From contig NC_067125.1 of assembly GCF_021347895.1 (NCBI RefSeq), positions 25,797,697 through 25,861,696 on the forward strand: a stretch of 64,000 nucleotides of DNA, written 5' to 3'. Position 1 is the stretch's first letter. Each line of letters opens with the position of its first letter. Positions 13,646 through 25,066 of this stretch are shown here, piece after piece. The position numbers and the translations under genes were made by a program. Below the pieces are notes generated by a model. That model ran no database searches. It saw only the letters and a list, made by a program, of their open reading frames with translations, and had not been told where the DNA came from. Origin of the DNA: Acanthochromis polyacanthus (taxonomy: Eukaryota > Chordata > Actinopteri > Pomacentridae).

Positions 13646-15119
13646 GGGTGATATCAGCTAAAATGGGCCACTTTTTGGTAAATCGCTTGTAGCACTAACA
13701 AAAAACAATGTATTCTATTAAAATGTGGTTTTATGGCTAGTAATGGTTGTTTTCTTTTAATTTTGCATTGAAATTATCTAGTAAATAGGATTGTTTAGTT
13801 CCTACAGGTCTTGATACGTCAGCTGTGCCAATTTTTTTACACAAGCAAAGTTCAGGTAAAATGGGCCAGCTGATCAGGTAAAATGGGACGCTTATCAGGT
13901 AAGTTGGGCCAGTCCAACTGCAAAGGGATAGTCATCAATTTTTATTGTAAAAAAAACTGTCAATATGGCAACATACTGTGTAAGAACAATTTAATAATAT
14001 CAGGACAATTCATTACATTGTAAATGATTAACTGATCTGCTCATGGCAAATGTATTGAATCCACATGGCACTGTGAACTTGGGTATAAAACACATAAATA
14101 ATGATTAAAAAAAAACAACTGCAACCTACTAGGCCTACAAATGGGATGAATGCATACACTGAACCTCGATAATATCTAAATAGTCAAAATTTTAAAATGT
14201 GTGTGTGCTTGGGTAGGTACATATGTCATGGCCTAGGCTACTTAAACCACAAATTTAAATACTGTCCTGACAGGTGAAGCCGTCATCATCATAGATGTCG
14301 TTCTCTTTGCCACAGCTCTCATGGCACCAGATTGAACACTCTAGACACTTGATCCATTCCTCTGTTGCCTTTGGGTCGTCTCTTTTCCTCTCTGGTCCTT
14401 GTTCCTCCTATCTTCATCTATCCTCAACTGTTCTCTCACTTTCTGTCTCCTCTGCTTGTCTCCTTTCTTCCTCCATCTCTCAGTCCCTCTCTCTTTTCCT
14501 CTCACTTGCTTCTTGTTTGCCATACTCACTGTAGATAAAGTCGGTGGATTGTTACTAAAAACACTGATCATCATTATTTTTAGGCAGATGCATCCTTTTC
14601 ACATAAATGCCTACTCCGTTCCCTTCAAATGTGTACACGTGTGCATGTGTGACTGACAAAAAGGGTGGCCCATTTTAGCTGAAACCAGGGGGCCCAACTT
14701 ACCTGAATAGGTTCAGCTAAATTGGGCCACTAACAAAAACGTCAATCTTTGAAAAATAATGTCCAAATACCAAACTTTAAGCATTATTTCTGATAGGTGT
14801 CATCAAGACAGATATTATACATCAACAATTTTATATATACACATTTCTTCAATTGACTTATCATCCTTATAATTTTTATCAGAAATTCTTATGCCAGTCC
14901 ACTCACCACGCAGTTTTCCGGTGCAGTGTGAATTTGAATCTTATCTCCGCCCACAAAAACAACCACAGACCAATAAAATCTGTTGTTTCATGTTAAGTAC
15001 AGTTGTGGCAAACATTTGAGACCATTTGCTGTCATTGGCTCTAAAAATCAGAGGGGCGAGGACATCCAAAGCTTAAATGGCCCATTTTACCTGATGGCCC
15101 AATTTACCTGATATCACCC
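13646..15119 (-). mobile_element. 1.47 kb DNA transposon remnant with iterated subterminal motif
   Basis: The left end GGGTGATATCAGCTAAAATG and the right end CATTTTACCTGATG...CTGATATCACCC are inverted repeats. The motif CAGGTAAAATGGGCCA, or its complement, is iterated near both ends (about 13651, 13856, 13877, 13897, 14667, 14690, 14711, 15079, 15096). The inside carries a transposase C-terminus on the - strand (14255-14576). Clustered subterminal repeats are usual binding sites for a transposase. No target duplication was recognised, and the superfamily is not assigned. It sits in rhbdd1 intron 1. Confidence 0.65.
14255..14576 (-). pseudogene. transposase C-terminal fragment with zinc-finger-like end, frameshifted
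   Basis: On the - strand an Arg/Lys-rich coiled segment (MANKKQVRGKERG...) is followed, in another frame, by EEWIKCLECSIWCHESC, GKEND and GFTCQDSI stop. The Cys/His spacing (C-x2-C, W-C-H-x3-C, then C) resembles the PHD-like or zinc-ribbon tails found on several eukaryotic DDE transposases. The frame change near 14390 and the lack of an upstream catalytic domain show it is broken. Confidence 0.5.
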
Positions 15120-16047
15120 TACTGAAGTTTAGACACTCTGATTTTAGTTTCACATTTTTTAACGCATATAGCTTTATCAAAGATTACATATCAAGCGATA
15201 CTATATTTTAAATTTGAAAAGGGACTCTTTCTGATCGCAGTGATCTCTGTTCACTACTGCAAAGGAACAACAAGAGACCAAAATTTATAAGGAAATGTAT
15301 TTACACTGTATCGAACTACTAAAAACAATCACGAAGAAATTACTCAGCATCAGAAACGCATAGAATTAATCAAAATTTAAAGAAAAAAACATGAACTTCT
15401 GAATGGTAAACAGTTTAAATTCAGTAATGGTGAGAAGGAAGGTGTGGTTTATCTGTCAGGGTAAGGAATGAACAAATGGAAAGCGAATGCAAATTCTCTA
15501 AGATGAAATGAATGAGGAAGTTAATGACAGTGTTGTAAAGTGAGAGTGTGTTTGTTTTAGTTTTGGTTTTTTTTCTGATGGTCATTGAAATGTTTGGTTT
15601 ATTTCAAAGCAAAATGAAAGTTGATTTAATGTCCATGCCTAGCGATGGAACAACGGGCCGGCACTGCCATGCTGCTGTCTGATTCTTCTGACAAAACTCT
15701 CTGCTGCTCTGTAAATTTGCCGAGTCACAGTTCAAAGCTCCCTCTGCAAGCTGTGCTATTCTTGAACTCTGTATCCTCATCGTATACATTTCTTACTGAA
15801 TGCCAAAAACAGGCATGTGGAATAGAGGAGCCAAGCAAAACTGTGTAGAAAATAAGGAGAGTAAACCACTGAAAACAATAAATGGGCATTCAGATGGTTT
15901 AGAATTCAGAAGACTTGCATTCAAAAACAAAAGCACTAAATCTCTGCTCTATGAAAGTCAGGCTTCTCCGGTGATCAGAATATTATGGTAAAACAGAAAT
16001 GGCTGAAAATTATTCTCACGGTTGTTTCTCTGCAGGTTTTTGTCATT

Positions 16048-16200
16048 ATGAGAAACCGACAGAGGGGATCCCACCTGGGCCTGATGCTCCTGGCCTCTCA
16101 GGTGTTTCAGATGGGGCTGAACAACATCCCTCCGGTCACTCTGGCTGTTCTGGGGCTCAACGTTTACCTTTTCCTGTTCCCCGCTGCTCCGCTGATGAAA
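16048..16200 (+). CDS. rhbdd1: rhbdd1 coding exon 1
   Basis: The exon begins at the acceptor CTGCAG (16030-16035), with 12 bases of leader before the ATG. It encodes residues 1-51 with the first transmembrane segment and ends in phase 0 at ATGAAA then GTAATT. Confidence 0.93.
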
Positions 16201-18788
16201 GTAATTTTCTAGTACAGCACTAATATCACACACAGTTTTGACAGTTTCAAACATGCATACAAACAAAGTGACATTACAACTCATGCTCTAGGTTTGAAAT
16301 AATTCTTTGCCAAATACTTGCTGCTCCCAGTTTATCAAATGTGAAAAAGTTTGGCTCTTTGCTTTTTATCGTAGTAAATGCTGATGATTAAACTGCTTCC
16401 TATCCGATCCCCAGGCCTGTGTGAGCGTCCAGCAGGCGTACTGGTTTAAAGACTGGCGTCGACTCCTCCTTTCCCCATTTCATCATGCGGACGACTGGCA
16501 TCTTTACTTCAACATGGTGTCCTTCCTCTACAAAGGAACCAAACTGGAGCGCCGGCTGGGAGGAGCCTGGTTCGTCTACCTGCTGTCAGTCTTCTCTCTG
16601 CTCACCGGATTGGTCTATCTGGTGCTGGAGGCGGTGCTAACAGAGCTGACCCAGGACCAGTCGTACAGCATGGCCTGTGCTGTTGGCTTCTCAGGTATAA
16701 ATTCTACTGCAAATTACTAATATAGTTTAAATGGTATCTAAGGTTTGATTACTGTAATGCTACTGGTGCAGTGCGTAATAGAATAAAAAAAAAAACTGGT
16801 ATCTCCTCGTACCACTTGCCCAACCACACCTTTTTTGGCTCTTTTTTTCCAAAAGTGATGACATTTCCTCATCCCTGTTTATTGATCTTTGTATTATGGC
16901 TCTTTCTAGGTGTCCTATTTGCTCTGAAGGTGCTCAATAACCATTATCATCCTGGAGGTGTGACCTATGTGTATGCTTTCCCCGTGTCTAATCGCTATGC
17001 TAGCTGGGTGGAGCTAATCCTGATTCACCTAACAGCACCTGGGTGAGTTTCTGATTAAAAGTCTGTTAGAAATTCACCAGAATTCTGGATTCACTACTCG
17101 GATATGTTCTTCACAATGGGCATTGCTTGAGTTTTCAGTGGGATAATTTTTTTTTGTTGTCCGGTGCACTAGAAAGAATATTGTAGAAAAACGGATTAAC
17201 TCTCAAAACACAGCAACGGAGAATGCAGGAGAGGGAAAGGAAAGGAAAAGAAGCTAATTTCAACAGTTGAATGAAGAGAAGCTACACTTAATCATTAAAG
17301 GAGTTTTGTTTTGTAGACAGCCTCTCTAGCATTAGTGCATTTATGTACCAGAAAATGTGCAGTCAAATGTGAAAAACACCATGAAAAAGTCTTTAATTTT
17401 CTTTAGGAAACGGCACATGATGGGCACTACAGTATTTCATGAGCAGAAAAAAGAAGCACTGAGATCCTTGGAGTCAGAAATTTGACAACAATGCAGACAA
17501 AGTGCCAGACAGGAGCACCAGTACCTCCACAGCAAACGGAGCTCATTTGACGGGCTACTCAAGCACCGCTTTTTCAAGTATATATTGGTACCGGATGCTG
17601 TTCCAGGTGTAGAACAAACAGTGGAAATGTAACTTTCCTACCAGTGGCCATTCTTTTATTTAGTTTTGACCAGTCCTTAATCTTTTCTAAACTTCTCACC
17701 CCCTACTTTCCTCCACAGATTTGCAATTGGCACACAGTTAGACACGATGACGAGATGTGTTTTGATGCTATGAATCAAAGTGTCCACCAGATAGCAGTGT
17801 TTCATTGAGTTAATCTGTAGCTCTTCTTCTTCTTCAGGACATCTTTTGTTGGTCACCTGGCAGGTATCCTGGTCGGTCTGCTCTACACCACCGGGCCGCT
17901 GAAGCCCATCATGAAGAAATGTGCAGGTCTGAGTTTATGTGTTGCCTTTTTGACTGCATGTCCTTTTAATCCAGTAAAAGCACCCTGTCTGCTTTAAAAG
18001 GTCTAAGGATTCAAGTTTTACTAAAAGAAATGGTGTTTTCCTGAAGCCATAAAAAGTGCAATGTTTTGGGAGGCAGATGTCATTTAGGTCATTTACTGGC
18101 CTCACACCATCTCTTAGTTTCAATAACTATCAATTCATGTTGGTTAAGTGGTAATTTGTGCATCTGTTCATATGTTGACAACATGAAGCAGTTTTGTGTA
18201 CCTCAGTATTACTCCATGTACAACATAAAAGAAACGACCTAAACACCGTTTGTACTGACAGTGCCTGTTTAAATATATTTTCACCAGAGTTTGTGACCTC
18301 GAATGGATCTTACTCACGGCCTGCTTCATACTACAACTCTTCAGGATCTTCGGGATATTCAGGTATCAAAGTTTCAATGAAAGTTACTTTATATAAAAGC
18401 TTTTCCTGACTCTAATTAATTGATTGACTGCAGTACAGGACTTTGTGCCGGACCTGAGTTCTGTCTCTGTTAATAAATGATGATGAATCTATTGTCTGTG
18501 ATCTGAAGAGGCGACACAACACATCAGTGAGCCACTCTGTAGTACTGAGAGAAATGTTCTTTCATTATCATCAACAGAAACACAATGCTGCCGCTGTAAA
18601 TACTCACTGGGGCACTAAATTTGTATTAATTCATGGCTGAAAATAGTCAACAGCAAATGTGCTATTTCTGATTGAGTAACACAGATGGGATATCATAATG
18701 GAGAAATGTTTTTAGAGAAGATATTGTTGTTTTTGGTATTTTCTTGGCTTTAGTAGGCAATAAGAAGAATATAGAGTATCCCAGCCAT

Positions 18789-18846
<58 letters not shown>

Positions 18847-19237
18847 GCTACAGTGGTAGTGGTGGAGGATATGCAGGAAACTATCAGTATCCACCACATT
18901 ACACAACAGATCATACAGCACCGTATACAGGTGGACTGACAGAAGAAGAGCAGTTGGAGGCGGCCATCAGAAACAGTCTGAATGACAGAGGTAAGACAGC
19001 AAAGGCAGCGTTTTGATAAATGGAAGCTGGCTGGGGTCACTCTGAGTTTATGAAACTTTTCTAATTTAAAGTCACCTTAGATAAATCTCAAACAAAAGGT
19101 CTATGCAGCTAATAATATTTTGTTTTGCAGGACAAACCAACCAGAGAAGAGCTCCTCCTCCGTATGGTTTCAACCTCCCTGACGAGGCCACAGATGAGGA
19201 AATCAGGTGGAGGAGACTGAGGAGGTTTGACAGCTGA
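16048..19237 (+). CDS. rhbdd1: rhbdd1 (RHBDL4), rhomboid protease, full coding region in 7 exons
   Basis: Coding exons: 16048-16200, 16415-16694, 16910-17042, 17838-17926, 18288-18362, 18847-18990, 19131-19237. They total 981 nt and give 326 residues, close to 315 in human RHBDD1. All splice phases close and all introns are GT-AG. The protein is an ER membrane intramembrane serine protease. Family knowledge: it cleaves ubiquitinated membrane proteins and works with VCP/p97 in ER-associated degradation. Visible features are NNIPPVTL in the first membrane segment, HHADDWHLYFN in the L1 loop, catalytic Ser144 in VGFSG, catalytic His195 in FVGHLAG, a ubiquitin-interacting motif at about 274-290 (LTEEEQLEAAIRNSL) and a C-terminal VCP-binding Arg-rich motif (RWRRLRRFDS). 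The start at 16048 is chosen because MRNRQRGSHLGLMLL aligns with the known N-terminus. Confidence 0.96.
16415..16694 (+). CDS. rhbdd1: rhbdd1 coding exon 2, including the catalytic serine
   Basis: It encodes residues 52-144 and ends inside the GFSG motif after Ser144 plus one base of Gly145. It contains the conserved DWRRLLLSPFHHADDWHLYFN stretch in segments and ERRLGGAWF. The donor is TCAG then GTATAA. Confidence 0.96.
16910..17042 (+). CDS. rhbdd1: rhbdd1 coding exon 3
   Basis: It encodes residues 145-189, from the end of GFSG through VLFALKVLNNHYHPGG to LIHLTAPG. It starts in phase 1 and ends in phase 2 at CCTGG then GTGAGT. Confidence 0.95.
17838..17926 (+). CDS. rhbdd1: rhbdd1 coding exon 4, including the catalytic histidine
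   Basis: It encodes residues 189-218 with TSFVGHLAGILVGLLY, where His195 completes the Ser-His dyad, then GPLKPIMKKCA. The acceptor follows a (TTC)n pyrimidine run. Confidence 0.95.
18288..18362 (+). CDS. rhbdd1: rhbdd1 coding exon 5
   Basis: It encodes the cytosolic linker EFVTSNGSYSRPASYYNSSG and SSGYS, matching the Ser/Gly/Tyr-rich linker of the family (NSSGSSGY). It starts and ends in phase 1. Confidence 0.88.
18791..18843. repeat. (GT)26-27 microsatellite abutting a splice acceptor
   Basis: A pure GT run of 53 bases is followed directly by CAG (18844-18846) and the next rhbdd1 exon. It takes the place normally held by the polypyrimidine tract of intron 6 of the gene model. Confidence 0.97.
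18847..18990 (+). CDS. rhbdd1: rhbdd1 coding exon 6, ubiquitin-interacting motif
   Basis: It encodes about residues 244-291: GYSGSGGGYAGNYQYPPHY, then YTGGLTEEEQLEAAIRNSL, which is the UIM. The exon follows the (GT)n-CAG acceptor in phase 1 and ends at GACAGAG then GTAAGA. Confidence 0.92.
19131..19237 (+). CDS. rhbdd1: rhbdd1 last coding exon with VCP-binding motif
   Basis: It encodes residues 292-326: QTNQRRAPPPYGFNLP, DEATDEEIRWRRLRRFDS and the TGA stop at 19235-19237. PPPYGF and the Arg-rich LRRFDS ending match the family C-terminus. Confidence 0.95.
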
Positions 19238-20220
19238 GCTGCCAGACAGCAACAGCAGGACAGAAGAAAAATGCTTTGTTGATGAGACGCAGAAAGTCTG
19301 GTCCAAACTCTGCTTCCACAGACTGATAAGGAGCGTTCTAAATGAGAAGGTTTAACCACACAGCCTCACACATTTTAGAGCTCTTTCACTGGGTGGTTCT
19401 GTTCGTTAGCGTGGCCCTGAGCTTTAGCTGGTAAGCTGTGAAGGGTACAATGTATGTATCGATGCTGAAGTTGTCTTTGCAAGTTCTCATGTGGGATTTA
19501 TGGGCAAAGTTCCAACGTAATGGTAATTGTGAAATAGTTAGTAGCCATCCTAGTACTTTAAATGCTGTTTAATGTTTAAAATGTATTTGTGAATCTGAGA
19601 AATACCAAATATTGGTGGAACACTGCTATATTCAGACCTGTCAAACTTGTTGGATTGATGATGAGGATTTCAAAGGTATTGTTTAAACAGCACTGAACAC
19701 TTAATACGAAATGTAGTGAAAACAGATGGAACATAGGAGAATGAAGTAAGAGTGTTTGTCCTTTAAATTTACCCTGAAGCTCAAAAAACTGTAAAGTGAT
19801 GTGATTGGAAAATACTGTGACTCTTAAACAGCTCGATACAGAAGCTAACATGGAAGCGAGGAGGGCTTCTAATGTCATCAGTTCTGTTCTTCATTTACTC
19901 AACTTCAAAATTCAATATTGAGGGAAAAACTGGGGAAATATAACTGGAATTAAAATTTTAAAGGACTTTTTCCCCCTCTGAAATGTTAAATCTGAACCGG
20001 CCAGTATTTTCAAAGCAGGTTCAGCAGAAATACACCAACAACACCCACATGACATCTTGACTCATTCTTTTTTTTTTTTTTAAGATCAGCCTTTTTAGAT
20101 TACCAAAACATACTCTCCTGTTACTATGGGTGATGAATGCTCTACATTAAAAGGTAAACATCTGTTTTCATATAGCCCCAATGTGTCTGGTAATCTGTAA
20201 TAAATGTTCTTTTTAAGCTC
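19238..20220 (+). other. rhbdd1: rhbdd1 3' UTR
   Basis: Non-coding DNA after the stop. The first convincing poly(A) signal, AATAAA at 20199-20204, is followed by TGTTCTTTTT, a suitable U-rich downstream element. Cleavage would fall near 20220. Confidence 0.55.
20199..20204 (+). terminator. poly(A) signal AATAAA of rhbdd1
   Basis: Canonical hexamer about 960 bp after the stop codon, followed within 10 bases by a T-rich element. Confidence 0.5.
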
Positions 20221-21120
20221 ACGAGTATTGCTCACGTACCTGTTTTCAAATTGCAATAATCCCTGCTGACTGGTGGTCCACTGTGTGTTACATATTATGT
20301 TTTTTTTTTTTTTTTTGGAAAACCATTAAAAAATATTTTTAAACAAATATAATTCCATAATATAACCTCATAGAAGGTCACCAAGAGTGTCGCTGGATGT
20401 AAGCAAAGTTGCACGTCGCAGAGGTCCATTGCTGCCTCTGATTCCCCTAAAGCCCCGAGGGCTGATGGGAAGTGGGACAGCTTAAATTAGAGCTGAGAAA
20501 CCCGACGAGCCTCACATCACCCCACGTGGGTCTAAAACCGTGTCGCTTTAGATATGGTTTGAATCCAAGTCCTGTTCTCTGGCGTGTCAGCTCGGGTAAG
20601 AGACGGGGTGAAAAGGTCGGGTGTTAAATATCCAGACTCACAGTCACAGTAGGTGAATGTGTAGCTATTTTGAAATCAGACGTGTTTGCATAGTTTGATT
20701 TTTGCGTATTGCCGAGGGGAGCGTGGGAGCTGAGTGGAGCACTGGGGCCTGGCAGAACATGAATGAGGGAGGCTGCAGAGTGACAGAGGGGCTGACAGGA
20801 TGAGGACAAGGATGACACACGCACAGCGCTAGCAGATGCTGCCATCGCAGTCTCGCCTGTCTGTAGCACGAGTTCACATTAAAGGCAGTTGTTGGCATGT
20901 TGACGGTTTCTACGTCTTTTAACGTGTCTGCTCGTGTCGGAAGGTTCTGCGTCAGTTCGTCGTCTCACATCACACTTGAACAGATTCAGCTGATTGGTTC
21001 TGGGAAGAGCTCCACCACCATGGCATTGGAAGTAAATCTGAGAAAGATTTCTGTCCTGGTTTACACATGGAGGTCGAGATCAGTTGGCTTTTTAGATTGG
21101 TAAGGAGGTTAGCAAAAGAG
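20221..21120. other. intergenic stretch, no gene seen
   Basis: It contains a T16 run near 20303 and moderately GC-rich sequence at 20400-20950 with no splice-bounded open frame that I recognise. Confidence 0.4.
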
Positions 21121-21124
21121 TTAG

Positions 21125-21995
21125 AGATAGATTATCGGGCTTACCGATTATTGTGGCCCATATTTGGCATTTTTCCGATTATCTGTCTTTTTATTGACCA
21201 ATTATTGATTACATGCCCTACTCCAGGTCTGATGCAGCCTCCCCTCTCTGTCCTCAAACCAGGAAATTATCTTCTCTCACAGTGGCTGATGCTATGCTAA
21301 TGGCTACGGCTAAGTTAGAAGGCAGCCACAGATTAACCTAAAAAAGAGTCCAGAAAACAATAATTACTAATGCTTTAAGATTTGGACCTTAGTGGGAAAT
21401 GAAACTGATAGAACAGTGAACAATTTGGAAAATGGAGAAAAACAACAAACTGATCAACCATATAAACACAGGAGAGTGTCCTAATTCAATCCCTCCTATT
21501 TCTATTTTACACATTGTTATAGTCACCATTATATACATGCTGTTCAAACATTGTGAGTGATGTATAGCGGTTCCAAATATCAGTTATCGGCCTTTCTTGA
21601 TTACCATTATTTGGGATCGACAGTCTTTAAAACCTAATGTCGATTGGTCCCTAATGTACTTACAAACAGATGACTAGAGATTTAACACAATTCGTCCAAA
21701 AGTAATTCCCGTATTTGGTGTTGTAATGATGGTTTTGGAGAACGCTGTCTGGCATGTCGGGTTTAATCTCGGTCGATCCCACATAAACGGAGGAGAACAT
21801 CCCATTTTAATCACTCCTATTTCTATTTTACATATTTAGTTATCGTCAACCTTATTAATGAAGTCTAGTTATGAATGACGGGTTCTCTGCTGTAACATCC
21901 TGTTAAAACATCACAGTTAATGTATATCGGTCTTTCTTGAGCACCAATAATCGGTATCGACCCTACAAACCCATATTGGTTGATCCCTAAATAGA
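21125..21995. repeat. dispersed repeat with AGGGAT...ACCGAT-type ends
   Basis: Sequences such as TTACCGATTATTG, CAGGTCTGATGCAGCCTCC, GCTAAGTTAGAAGGCAGCC and CGATTGGTCCCTAATGTAC recur in the same order at 43585-44905. A further partial repeat of the right-hand end lies at 21860-21995. The locus around 21345 (GCCACAGATTAACCTAAAA) is the uninterrupted counterpart of the insertion site at 43844. Confidence 0.7.
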
Positions 21996-24464
21996 GTCAC
22001 AGTTGAACCAAAAGATACACATTCAAGCTCTTTTGATAGGACCTAGATCTCGTAATTGATCGTTTTGATATAGAGTTTTGGTGACTTAGGCCTGAAAAAA
22101 CAGAAAAATATAAAGTGATCCAATTAAGGAGAATAAAATATCACTTTATGATAAAACTATACAGCAAGAAGAATCCACGAAATATTCAGATGTTTGACTG
22201 GAATGTCTCCTTTAGCATAATGACACAATTATAGACAGACATGTAGGTGGTCTAAACACTTGGCAGTGACTGACCTAAAATAGCCTTCAGCTCTCTGGCT
22301 GAGCTTAGCTGAGAAGTGCCATCCCACCACCACATGCTGCATACACACTCTGATCCCATAGAAAGAAAGAAACACTCCAGTCAATCCAACGTGAAGGTCA
22401 ATTTGTCTTTGCGTTCACCGAAGCCAGCAGAGATCACAATAGACTCCCACAGGACCAGCAAATGTGCCGTTGCATGAATGAAACAAGCTTATGGAAAAAG
22501 ACACAGGCTGACTTTCGGATCACTTTTTCCCCCTCCCCCAGTGCAGTGATTAACTTCATCATACTCAAATCCTGCTCAGCAACTCATAAAGTCTCGTGGA
22601 GAATGGTATTAACTTGTGCAGAGGTATAAGCCCAGGGCTAATTTTTAAAACAGTTATATCACTCGTGTGCCAGAGTTCCATACTGGGGTTGATGACTAAA
22701 GGAACTCGCCACACTATTTATAGGATAATCTTGTGAAATCCCCCCCTCTCACCACCACCACCACCTCTCCCAGCCCACCATCACCCTCGCATAATAATCA
22801 CGCTGACTTTGTTCTCTGACTCTCCCACTTCTTTCCTGCCCCACAGCGGAGGAGTGTAATGGACCTTCCTTTTTCACAATCAAAGAACCTGCTGCACATC
22901 CAGGCAGCCATTTTTAGTCATTAATCTGCTCTAATCAGCCAGAATGACCAAACAAACCTTATCAAACATGCACAGTTGTGAGAGGGTGGTCAAATTAAAC
23001 AAAATGAGAGTGAAGTCAAAGAATTATGAATGGATTTTCTCTCTTAAACCGAGTGTTTTTCAAACGTAATGTAGCCAAAATGAACCTTCTAGACAGAGAA
23101 TATGCAACGTTGCTGGATTCATCAGTCTGTTGAAGTGACACCATTCACACACAGGTCACTTTATGTTTATATTCTTGTAATTTGGACTTATGCTGTGTTG
23201 TAAATTCTGTTACTAGGTCTAACCTAAGATGATTGCCCTCACAACTTTTACCTAACAGTGAGCAAGGTGCTCATTCAGACACAAAGTCAACATGTTGAAA
23301 TGCTGTTGAAATATAACCTTCACCTTGTTATAATCAATGGCTTCCAAGGAAGACGGTGCAAAATAACCTACAATATTCAGACCTGATGGGTTCTGAAAAC
23401 TGTATTCCAACCATTAAGACACAACTACTCATTCAGGGTTTATACTGTATATTATTTTCTACATTGCAGATTAATGGAAAGAAGTGTATGACTGAAAGAG
23501 CCTGCAGAAAAATAGTTGACACATTGACAAAGAAAGTAAAAAATCTTTAGATGGAAGCTAAAGTGGGAAAAATGATTGATATATTTTTGTTTCAAAAGGT
23601 AACAGTCCATGAAAAAAATGTGACAAAAAGGCAATGTTATAGTCGAAGGACATTGTCAGCACCATTTAGCAAATGATAGGAAATCCCTGTGAGGATGTAT
23701 CATGATTATGTACACTGTAGTTTTAATTTTTTGGGTGTCTTTGAGTCTAGAACGCTCCACATAGTTAGCTATTCTTCTACTGAGTTCACTGTGAGTCCTA
23801 TGTTTGCATTTTGTGTCCTCGACAAAGTCCAGATCTGAAATGCTAATCAAATAAAATGTTAATTTAATTTTATTTATCACAAGTCGACCTAAATATCTAG
23901 TTGGCTCAAGGTCATAAATACTGTATCTTATTTTACATTATAGACCAAAGGACAAACAACAAATAATCCATTTTATTGCTTTAGACAACATGCGGTGTTA
24001 TTTACAGATATTGATAAAATGCATTTATGTACTGTTTTCTTTAGAAAATAACATGCTTTTCTTTCAGCGGTCACTCAGACAATCCTATCCACCCCATTCG
24101 AGGATTCGTGCAACATCAAGACTTTTAACGAGAAACCAAGACATTTTGAACTTTGTGACCATGGAAAGATGAGCACTAAGAAAACAAAAGCATTACAGTC
24201 AGAACCACAACATGCTGATTCTAGTCATTCACCGTCTGCCTCACTGCTTACAGTAGGTCAGATGTTAGATTCACATCTCTGTCTTCCTGATACTGAGCAC
24301 TTTGCTTCAGTTTGGGATAAACAGAATAAGAACAAGGATCAACCTATAGAATGATTTGAGGTGACTCATAGAATTTACAGAAAACAACTACAAGGAAGTA
24401 CCTCAATGAGGGGAAAGAGAGAATTTTCCCTTCACAATACTTAAAAAGACCAATTTAAATCAGA
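21996..24464. other. 2.5 kb intergenic DNA without recognised features
   Basis: Short frames only. A CACCACCACCACC stretch at about 22750 and AT-rich sequence elsewhere. No exon or RNA gene was recognised. Confidence 0.4.
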
Positions 24465-24630
24465 ATTCAGTTCAGTTTTATTTATATAGTGCCAATTACA
24501 ATTCAGATAGTCTCAAGATGCTTTACAGAACTCATATGCCTGAACCCCCAGAGCAAGCCCTACGGCGACAGTGGCAAGAATAACCTCCCTTTTAATGGGG
24601 AGAAGCCTTGACCAGAACCCAGCTCATTGT
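24465..24630 (+). repeat. teleost dispersed repeat (TTTTATTTATATAGTGCC class)
   Basis: It begins TCAGTTTTATTTATATAGTG, continues with TCTCAAGATGCTTTACA and GCCCTACGGCGACAGTGGCA and ends in AGAAGCCTTGACCAGAACC. This order of motifs is familiar from a very common fish interspersed repeat. The class is not assigned from sequence alone. Confidence 0.55.
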
Positions 24631-24954
24631 TTTAATTCAAGAACTGTTCAGATTAGCAAGTACAGATGCTTTCATTTTTATTTCTGTTTAAATGGTTACA
24701 CAGTAGAAGAATCTATGCTGCCTTATGAAGACTCACATTTGTGTTTTATCAAGGGAGATCTAAATATATAATCCATAATGGCAAGTTAGCTCGTACAGAG
24801 TCTTGGGCAAGTTCAAGTTAAAACTTTACAAGGTGATTTTTCACTTAACTTTGCAAGGAGAATGACTGTCAGTATAGTATGCAACACCCTCTTTTATTAG
24901 ACCCTTAATTACCTCCGCCAAGGAGGTTATGTGACACCCAGCGTTTGTGTGTCC

Positions 24955-25000
<46 letters not shown>

Positions 25001-25066
25001 TAGCAAGATAACTCAAAAACGCCTGGGCAGATTCACATGAAATTTTGAGGGGATGTAGACTATGGT

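Noticed and set aside
16036..16223. 74-residue frame overlapping rhbdd1 exon 1 in another phase (Pro/Gly-rich)
   Set aside because: It is a shadow frame; the conserved rhomboid sequence is in the frame starting at 16048.
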